Shown one piece after another: positions 55,990 through 64,000 of a stretch of DNA of 64,000 nucleotides; the stretch's first letter is position 1, and every line of letters begins with the position of its first letter. Made by a program: the position numbers and the translations under genes. This DNA is from Nageia nagi (lineage: Eukaryota; Pinophyta), in the NCBI GenBank assembly GCA_050084985.1, contig JBITNC010000001.1:10664001-10728000 (forward strand), in the 5' to 3' direction. A model generated the notes under the pieces. The model ran no database searches. It saw only the letters and a list, made by a program, of their open reading frames with translations, and had not been told where the DNA came from.

Positions 55990-56470
55990 GGCATAGTGTG
56001 CAAGCTACTAGCCCATGGTCATTGCTCCCTAAGGGGGTGCACATAGCAAAAGGGGGCTTGCGCTACCCTAAAAGGGATGCATTGGCCACCCAAAGGTTGG
56101 ATGCTCCCTAAAGGGGTGCATGCATAGCTGAAGGGGGCCATGCTACCCAAAAGGGATGTGCTAGCCACCCAAAGGTTGGTTGCTCCCCAAAGGGGTACAT
56201 GCATAATTGAAGGGGCCTGCACTACCCCAAAAGGGGTGTGTTGGCCACCTAAAGGCTAATCACTCCCAAAATGGATGCACATAGCCTATTGGGGTTATGC
56301 TACCCCAAAAGGATGCACATTCCTAAGGTTGGTATCATCCTTGCATGAGGTGCATAGTATTTCAAGAGTTATGCTACCCTAAAGGGGCATGCATGTCACT
56401 CAAGGCTAGTGCCACCCTTGTAAAGGGTGTGCAACATGTTGGGGATCATGCTACCCTGAAAGGGGTCTAT
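55990..56470. repeat. Minisatellite, 79-bp unit, about six copies
   Basis: Copies start with TGCTCCCT or a variant at 56023, 56102, 56181 and 56260 (exact 79-bp steps), then about 56333 and 56409 (shorter, more diverged). Each unit contains AAAGGGGTGCATGCATAG, a GCTACCC(C)AAAAGG segment and GCCACCCAAAGGTTGG. It is much richer in G and C than the flanks. Divergence increases toward the right. Confidence 0.92.
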
Positions 56471-58214
56471 GAAAATTGGGAGTTATTTCTTTAATGATTT
56501 TAACTAACAAAAAAATTATAATCTTAAACTTCTATCTATATAGGAATTTTCTTACTCAAAACATATTTATCTTGCTGCAATGATCATTTTTTTGCTTTAC
56601 ATGAAGATTTGATTTTTTTTATTCTTTTGATAATTCAATTATTTTATTATTGGGTCAAAAAGATATTTATTTTTTATGTGATTCCATGATAAGTTTGACC
56701 ATCTATTATTAAAAATTCATAAAATGGTTAAAACCACATGGTAATGGAAAGGGTTATCATAATGTGTTATGTGCATTTCACAAAATATTAATGAGTGATT
56801 ACATCTATAATATTTTAATAACATTAATATTTTTTTAATGTTATTATGGTGTATACATAAATGTATATTTGAAAGTGTATTGCACTTAGTTTTGCAATAA
56901 ATGTGACTTTACCATCATTGCAATCCATATGGTTATGTGATAATTTTTTATTATCATATGATGGAATAATAATGGTAATTTTTGTGCAAGTATTGATCAT
57001 TGCAATAATTGTTTTGGGAAAGTACTACAAATGTTTCAAGAAAGGTAAAGTTTTTAGACATATTGAATCAATTTTTAATAAATCGATAAGTTATGAAGGC
57101 AAAAATTTATTTTGTAAAGATGTCAAAATATTTCAATAGCAACCATTTTTTTGCAAAATTCAAAAGTTTAGTAAGATTTTGAAAAATAGTAAATATTTAA
57201 TATAACCTTTTATGATGTCATCATTATGGGATCTAGATATGTTTATTACTTGATGACAAATGTTGACCTTTGAGATATTATTTTTAGAAAGTTATTCTAA
57301 TACTCGCAACTGCAAATAGGATCGTTCCTTAATGTCTTCTAAGCATAGGAAAATAAGGAATTATATTGTGAGAATGAAGGTGATTGAGAAAAGGAAGCAT
57401 CAAATTTGGAATAAGTCAAAGAAGAGGGAAGAAGAATCCAAATCAAATAAATGGTCTATAATTGTAGAACAAATAAACAATACTATGATATTTCTTCGTA
57501 ATCATCACACAACTCAACCAAATGAGTTGATTGCAATAGAGATGGCTCATCCTCTAGAATTGTACTTTCCTTAAGTTAGTTGTGTGTGTTGCCTCTTAAA
57601 ATAGGACTCTTATGTTAGAAACATTTTGTATTATCCTTTAGAGCTTTACCATGTAAACTAACCAGTAACCAAAAAAACTACTAACCTCTTTTCTTATGGT
57701 TGTTCCTTTTTTAGTGGTTAAATATAATGGATATATCCTCAAACTTAAGGTAAAATGCCTTAACCAATAATTGTATATTAGATGAACCTACAATTAAGAT
57801 TATAAGTACTAGTATAAGCTACTAACACAATGAAAAAAGAAAGTTACTAACTTACAAACTTTGAATTGCAAGTTACAAGTTATTTTAGTTGCACAAAGTT
57901 ATATGAGTCTATAATTGCAACAAGAACAAGTTAGTTAATTTTTTTTATAAATTAGTTCAACTTAACATGCTTTGGTGTTGATTGGATAATTTGATTGGTT
58001 TTTTCATTTAGTTATGGTATTTTAAACAATGGAATTTTTTAGAAAGTTATTCCAAATTGAAAGTTATGGTATTTGGATATGCACATTGTTTAAAATTAAG
58101 TTTGTGAAAATTTTACGATTGTAATTAAGCATATAATTTTCTTGAAGCACATTTGTAAAATTGTAAAAAGGATAACCACATCATATTACATTATTTTAAT
58201 TCAAATTTATTTAA
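56471..58214. other. No supported gene
   Basis: Two short plus-strand frames (56903-57139, with a hydrophobic stretch, and 57332-57574, Lys/Arg-rich) have no recognised domain, and their composition follows the AT-rich background. Neither is called as a gene. Confidence 0.4.
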
Positions 58215-59925
58215 CTAAATCCTAAACCTTAAACCCCTAAACCTTAAATCCCTAAACCCCTTAAACCCCTAAACTGTAATCCATAAATCTTAATCCTTAA
58301 ACCTTAACCCTAAACCTATATCTTAAACCCTATACCATAAACACTAAACCCTAATACTTAAATCTTAAACCTTATACCCTAAACCTTATACATTAAATCG
58401 TAAATCCTAAATACTAAAAACTAAACTCTAATCCCTAATCCCTAAACCTTAAACCCTAACTATTAAATCTTGTACCATAAACCCTAATCCCTAAACCTAA
58501 ACCTATACACTATTATCTAAATCCTAATCCCTATACCTTATTCCCTAATATGGTTAAATTGTAAACCTATACCTTATACTCTAAATATTAAACCCTAACT
58601 TGAACCTTATACCCTAAATCCTAAATTGTAAACCCTATACCCTAATGCTAAACTTATACCATAAACCTATACCCTATATTCTAAATCTATAGCTTATATA
58701 TTATACCCTAAACCCTAAACCTTAAATTCTAAACCCTAAATCCTATATCTTATATCCTAAACCCTATACCCTATACCTTACACCTTGAATCCTAAACCAT
58801 AAACCATATACCCTATACCCTAGACACTATACCTTATATCCTAAACCCTAAACCTTAAACCCCTAAACATTAAATCCCTAAATCCTTAAAGCATAATCCC
58901 TAAAGCCTAATCCTTAAACCCTAAGCCCTAAACCTATATCATGCACCCTGTACTATAAACACTAAACCCTATTCCTTAAACCCTAAACCCTATACCCTAA
59001 TCCTTAAATCTTATACATTAAATTTTAAACCCTAAATACTAAAAATTAAATCCTATTCCCTAAACCTTAAACCCTAAACCCTAAATATAGTACCCTAAAC
59101 CTTAATTCCTAAACCCTATACCCTATTCCCTATACCATATTCCCTAATAGGGTTAAATTGTAAACCCTAAACTTTATACCCTAAACCTTAAACTCTAAAT
59201 CATATATGTTATATCCTAAACCCTAAACCTTATACCCTAAATCTTATACCTTAAATTATAAACCTTAAACTTTAAACCTTATATCCTAAACCCTATACCC
59301 TATACCCTAAACCTATACCTTATACCCTAAATCATAAACCATAAATCTTAAATTGTAAATCCTAAATCTTATATCTTATATCCTAAACCCTATACCCTAA
59401 ATCCTAAATCTTATAACTTATACCCTAAACCCTAAATCTTATATCTTATATCCTGAACCCCATACCATATACCTTATACCCTAAATCATAAACCCTAAAC
59501 CTTATACCCTATACTTTAAACCTTATACCTATACCTTAAACCCTATATGTTATATCTTATACCTTATACCCTATACCATAAACCCTAAACCTTAAATCTA
59601 AAATCCTATAGCTTATATCCTACACCCTAAATCCTAAACCCTTAACCTTAAACCCTAAATCATATATCTCATATCTTATAACTTAAACCTTATACCCTAA
59701 ACCTTATACCCTATACCCTATACCTTAAGCCCTAAACTCTAATCCCTAAACCCTATACCTTATATCATATACCCTAACCCCTATACTCTATAACTTATAA
59801 CCCTATACCCTATACCTTAATCCCTATACCCTAAACCTTATAACTTATATCCTATATCCTAAACCCTATACCTTATACCCTAAATCATAAATTGTAAACC
59901 CTATACCATAAACCTCTAACCCTAA
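58215..59925. repeat. Long degenerate interstitial telomere-like array
   Basis: About 1.7 kb is made almost wholly of heptamer-like words: CCCTAAA and its variants CCTTAAA, CCCTATA, CCTTATA and CTAAATC. The plant telomere is TTTAGGG, so the C-rich strand is on plus. No long perfect run remains. A subset of CCCTATA variants forms its own local runs, showing internal re-amplification. It is not at a sequence end, so it is an interstitial array. Confidence 0.93.
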
Positions 59926-61043
59926 AGTATTTTTTTGATTTTATTATTTAATATTGAATAAGGTAAGTGAATTCATTATATACATCATTGTTGGTTTGGC
60001 AATCAGTATGTCAAGGGATAGAAGGACTGATATCTCATCTATTGATGATCCTATACCATCATTAATTCATGAGAGGAGGATAAATATTTCATCATTAGAT
60101 GATAAATACCATATTGATGAAGACCAAATAGCACCAGGCATTATTCCTATGAGAACACATATATGATCAGATGAAAATGAGGTATATTCCATGAATCAAT
60201 ACTCAAATTTTATTAAATATATAGAAATTTAAGATTAATTAAATTATTACTTTGGTGAAATTATGCATAATATTTCACTAGTTAATATTATGGTTAATGT
60301 TACAAGATCATCATCCATCTTCATCTTTATAGGATGATGATGATCATGATGTAATTAATTAGCATGCATGATTATTAATTAATTTGATTTTTGAATTCTT
60401 CATGATTAATTATCTTATCTGTATTGATGTTTATATTAATCTCGATGAAAATTATTATTAACCATAATTAAGTCTTCAATTGGAAGAGATAAAGTTGCCA
60501 CAAAGTTGTACCCAACAAGATGTGCATTTATAGGAATTGAACCAATGGATGATAATGAGATAGAATGATTTAGTGATGTTATCACTCTTTATTATAGGGA
60601 ATATGTTGTATGTGGGTGTTAAATATGTAAGGGTTGGAAAAATTACCAAAGGAAAAATGTAAAAAATACATTATTATGATGTCGATGGCCTACCAAATAT
60701 AGAGGGAGCAATACCTCCTACTATTAGTAAATATCTTGTTAGTCCAATTGAACCTACTAGATGTGTTGAACATATAAAAGAGAATATTTCATTTAATATA
60801 CCATAATATGTAGATTCATCAGATGAAGAGAGCAAAAATATTTACAAGAATAAGAAATAAAGAACAACTTCACCAATTACTAACCAATGTTGAGCCAATC
60901 GAGATACCAAATGAGAGTATTGATGATTTATGTTTAGAACCTAATTATGTATATTTATATAATTCTACCTATGATTGCAAGGCATATAGTGCATGGTCAA
61001 TCCAAAAGCTTATGAACATTTAACTTATTATGGTCATTCATGA
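59926..61043 (+). other. Unrecognised decayed coding-like fragments beside the telomere-like array
   Basis: The plus strand has short frames: 59954-60166 (SRDRRTDISSIDDPIPSL, then a repeat-like RRINISSLDDK), a block near 60.49-60.57 kb (LYPTRCAFIGIEPMDDNEIE), and 60823-61023. Between them lie stops. They may be exons of a transposon-related protein, but I cannot name a family. Confidence 0.3.
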
Positions 61044-61499
61044 TGAATTTAATCCTTTCTAAATAAACTCTAAACTACTAAGATCTCATGGAGGTTCATA
61101 CAACATTAATACAAAAACTCAATAACATAAGGCAATCTCACAAATAACACAAGATATAAGTGGTTCTTCCATCCTTTGGAGTATGTCCACTAACTAAGAT
61201 CTTCTTATTGTAAATGAATCTCTTACAGAATATCTCCTCTCTCTTCAAACCCTAATCTTAGCTTTACAACAATTCCAATAGAATGAGAGGAGGGGTACCT
61301 CTCAATTTATAAGGATAAACCCATCCTTTAACCCAAGGGTAAGGTCAAAGATGTTTCTATTTTAATTCTATTTCTAAATTTATTCCTCTTTCTATTTTTA
61401 TTCCCTTAATGCTTTAAGGTATCTAAAGATACTTTAAGCATTAAGTGAATTTACATTTAAAGAGAAATATAATATAATATTACATTATAAATTCTAACA
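61044..61499 (-). repeat. Element E 3' LTR
   Basis: On the minus strand it starts TGTTAGAATTTATAATG at 61499, just after a purine tract, and shares the AGTATC...GATACCTTAAAG palindromic segment and GGGAATAAAAATAG with the solo LTR at 12495. The left end near 61044 is set by loss of similarity and a TG on the plus strand, and is approximate. Confidence 0.8.
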
Positions 61500-61510
61500 C
61501 TCCCTCTTAA
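61500..61510 (-). promoter_or_regulatory. Polypurine tract of Element E
   Basis: The minus strand reads TAAGAGGGAG directly before the LTR's TGTTAG. Such a tract primes plus-strand DNA synthesis and marks this LTR as the 3' copy. Confidence 0.85.
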
Positions 61511-62480
61511 TGTAATGTTGGGATAGAGCTTAAATAAATAAGAGAGAGAGTTCTCCTCCAAAAAGATATAAATAGAGATGAGACCTTTTACATTATTGAA
61601 AAATAAGCAAGATCTTAGTTTAAGACTCCTTACAACACCATTTGACAAAATAGTTTACAATACAATCATTAACCACAACTAGTTTCATTGTAAGTATAGT
61701 CGATCAACATTGAGTTGATATGTGAGCCTCCATGAGCTATATAAAGTAACTTGCATTCTCAAATATGAAACCTTCAAGCTATAATAAACAAGACCAATTA
61801 TATGTATTATATAAACATTTATATCAATCACCAGATAAATGAACTAAGTAATGCCATCCATAAACTGATCAATGATGCACTATAAGTCATCACAAAGATG
61901 CTAAGCCAATACTTATAGTCATTTGTTGTATATTTGATTAAACAAGAGCATATGCATATATAACAAACTCACATATGAATAACCAAATAATTCTAACAAT
62001 TACATACTGATTCTTCACATAGTGATGATAAAAAAAATGTACCATGAGTTCTTCACAAAGAGTGAACTTGCCATGGAGGTGTACATTTAGATCAACACTA
62101 TACAATAAAAAATTTTCCTAGGGATGAAGTTATCATTATAAACATGAATTCATATAAGAATTCAAACTTCACTCCCCTTGAGGATTACTTCACTACCATA
62201 AGAAACTATCGAAGTGAGCACATAAAGTTTCTTAACATGGCTAGTGAATAAATTAGGAGAGACAAATTCAAATGAATAGAGCTACAGTTGTTGCATCAAG
62301 AACTTTCTCATTGATAAAATGTGCTTGGATTTATGATACACTATAAGTCATCCAAGTTCATACTTATTTACCAATAGAGGAATGTATAAATAAAATATAC
62401 AAACCAAACAAAAGTTAAATAACTTTTTTAATAAGGAAGAAATGATAATGAATTTAACAAGAATTCAACATTTGCTTCCT
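61511..62480. other. Element E 3' untranslated region; no gene
   Basis: Between the RNase H end and the polypurine tract there is no supported coding frame. Pieces near 62.29-62.33 kb and 62.04-62.10 kb look like weak repeats of each other (TCTTCACA/AAGAACT and similar), without a clear period. Confidence 0.4.
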
Positions 62481-62489
62481 TTTTAAGGG

Positions 62490-62990
62490 AAATTTCACCA
62501 ATCCAATAGACTCCCTAAGCTTACAAAACTAAGCTTTAGAAATGGTCTTGGTGAATAGATCAACAAAGTTTAGGACTGATGGACAATACTACAAGTGTAG
62601 AAGACCATCCAGAACCTTCTCTCTGATGAAGTGAGCTTGGATTTCTACATGCTTTATTCTCTAATGGAAAATAATATTCTTTTCCAAAGTAATAACTAAC
62701 TAATTATCCAAAGAAATTTGAGATGGATGAACTTGCTCATACCAACTTCTTTCATAATATGCCTTAACTAGATGGCTTCTTGGGCCGCAAGTGATATTGC
62801 ATGATATTCAACCTCGATAGTGGAGAGTGTAGTAGTAGGCTACTTCTTGGAAGCCTAAGATATAACACCTAAACCAAGATTAAACACATAAGTAGAGGTC
62901 AATTTTTTATCATCTCTATCTCCCCCATAATCAGAATCTAAAAATCTTGAGAGAACAAATGAGGGCAACTTGTCATATTTGAGAGCAAGA
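62490..62990 (-). pseudogene. Element E RNase H, decayed
   Basis: The minus-strand translation gives a DRDDKKLTSTYVFNLG stretch near 62.93-62.88 kb, then a STIEVEYHAISLA stretch near 62.82 kb. These match the copia RNase H blocks DRDDRKSTSGYVF and STxEAEYxA. The catalytic-region spacing is right, but several Trp/Gln positions are stops. Near 62.6 kb a VLDGVFYTC.IVHQS...DLFTK tail is partly readable. Confidence 0.82.
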
Positions 62991-63229
62991 TCTTTATTAC
63001 CCACAACATCCTTTAAAATTTACTTAATAACATTAAAGTGCTCAACATATGGCTTTTACATAAAATAAGCCATCAAATTCATAAGAAAGGCAATATCTAG
63101 CCTAGAGATAGTCAAATAAAAAAGACTTCCGATTAGTTACTTGTAACCGATAGCATCCACCAATTGAGAATTGGAACTAAGAGACATAATGATTCCAAGA
63201 GAGATTGGGATTGCAGCATGCTTGCACTC

Positions 63230-64000
63230 TTTCATTCTAAACTTTTGTAAGATATTTGAGATATACTTGGATTGACTAAGGTAAGTACAATTCTAAAATT
63301 GGTACACTTGAATACCAAGGTAGTAGTGTAATAGACCAAGGTCTATCATTTCGAAGGTTGCCTTAAGTTTGGAGATGCACTCTTGGATGAGGACTATATT
63401 ATTCCCTATAATCAATAGATCATCAACATAAAGAAGAATCAAGATTAAATCTTGTTCTTGGTTGAGCACATAAATATCTATATCAGAGAAGCATTTATAA
63501 AAACCAATATCCTCCAATAATCCTAAAATCTTATGGTACTAGGCCTTAGGTGCTTACTTAAGTCCATACAAAGACTTCTTTAACTTACAAAAAAAAGATT
63601 CTTTACCTTCCATAACAAATCCTTCAGACTGATTCATGTAGATTTCCACATCTAATTCACTATTAAAACTTGACATCAAGTTGAAAAACTTTCCATCTGT
63701 AAGCTGCTAAAAGAACAAGAATTACCCTAACAATAGGCATCTTTGCCACTAGAGCAAAGGTTTCCTCATAATCAACTCCATATTTTTGAGCAAAACCCTT
63801 GGCTACTAATCTTGTTTTGTACTTCTCAATTTTTCCAACTAAATTATATTTGATCTTATAAACCCATCTGTTACCAATCATATTGCGTTCATTAGGATAA
63901 GGAACCAAATCCCAAGTTTGATTCTTCATTAAAACCTCATACTCCACTTTCATGGCATTCATCCAACATTCCTACTTGGAAGCTTCTTTGAATGATGAGG
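63230..64000 (-). pseudogene. Element E reverse transcriptase (RVT_2), partial
   Basis: The frame at 63962-63663 reads MKNQTWDLVPYP, NRWVYKIKYN, GKIEKYKTRLVAKGFAQKYGVDYEETFA and FQLDVKF. These are the standard copia RT fingers, with the first catalytic Asp in LDVK. The frame at 63517-63293 carries the catalytic box LLYVDDLLI and ends DLGLLHYYLGIQV. A short unreadable gap with frame change separates them. The N-terminal end and integrase lie beyond the window. Confidence 0.9.

Larger units (their letters stand above)
61044..64000 (-). mobile_element. Element E: Ty1/copia retrotransposon, 3' part, runs off the right edge
   Basis: On the minus strand, from the window's right edge leftward, come reverse transcriptase (RVT_2), RNase H, an untranslated stretch, a polypurine tract and the 3' LTR. 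RT before RNase H, with integrase expected further upstream beyond the window, is the copia order. Some stops are present in RT and RNase H, so it is probably dead, but it is better preserved than Element A. Its LTR family matches the solo LTR at 12495 and the LTR start at 54737. Confidence 0.87.

Noticed and set aside
56019-56222. Minus-strand frame with internal repeats
   Set aside because: It is translation of the 79-bp minisatellite; no start context or conservation.
58215-59925. A CRISPR-like or satellite array with spacers
   Set aside because: There are no constant repeats with unique spacers; the words are degenerate heptamers of telomere type in a plant context.
1-64000. tRNA, rRNA or intact host protein-coding genes
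   Set aside because: I saw no cloverleaf-like or rRNA-like sequence and no intact exon-intron gene on either strand; every recognisable coding block belongs to a mobile element.

Overview
The window looks like intergenic DNA from a large, repeat-rich seed-plant nuclear genome. It is AT-rich, poor in CG dinucleotides outside one young element, and filled with nested and mostly decayed retrotransposons of plant type (Ty3/gypsy of the non-chromovirus Tat/Athila type, Ty1/copia, an L1-like LINE with a DUF4283-like ORF1). It also has a CACTA-like transposon end and long degenerate arrays of the plant telomere heptamer. I see no intact host gene. Long interstitial telomere-like arrays and this style of ancient nesting would fit a gymnosperm, but the sequence alone does not prove it.

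Layout. 1-1235: no gene. 1236-8992: Element A, a decayed Ty3/gypsy element on the minus strand (gag, protease, RT with its catalytic middle missing, RNase H, a second archaeal-type RNase H, integrase). About 10140-25147: Element B, a Ty3/gypsy element with coding on the minus strand and ~2 kb LTRs. It carries gag, RT, RNase H and integrase, then an extra ORF between integrase and the left LTR; a copia solo LTR sits inside that ORF. 25148-29950: LTR-like debris and one unrecognised decayed coding-like stretch. 29960-43669: Element C, a relative of B on the plus strand (RT, RNase H, integrase, then the same extra ORF). Its integrase is split by Element D (32044-40575) and its extra ORF is cut by a CACTA-like end at 43670.

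Element D is the highlight. It has 1508-bp LTRs that look the same except for one base, and a perfect 5-bp target duplication ATTAC. It has an intact gag and a long second ORF, but no protease, RT, RNase H or integrase. Its second ORF is homologous to the extra ORF found 3' of integrase in B and C. So D looks like a recently mobile, pol-less derivative of the B/C family that kept exactly gag plus this unrecognised protein (globular N-terminal part, acidic patch, Arg/Lys cluster, Pro/Ser linker, long coiled coil). The second ORF has one apparent frameshift near 35.3 kb. The D LTR carries an array of TGACGTCA palindromes about 110-123 bp apart, with degenerate copies between them, upstream (minus strand) of a TATA box.

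Right side: 43670-46.8 kb CACTA-like and telomere-like debris; 46838-48600 a repeat whose end carries a G6 run; 48740-53960 a decayed LINE on the minus strand; 54737-55402 a copia LTR followed by an initiator-Met-type primer site; 55990-56470 a 79-bp minisatellite; 58215-59925 a 1.7-kb degenerate telomere-like array; 61044-64000 the 3' part of a Ty1/copia element on the minus strand (RT, RNase H, polypurine tract, 3' LTR) that runs off the right edge.
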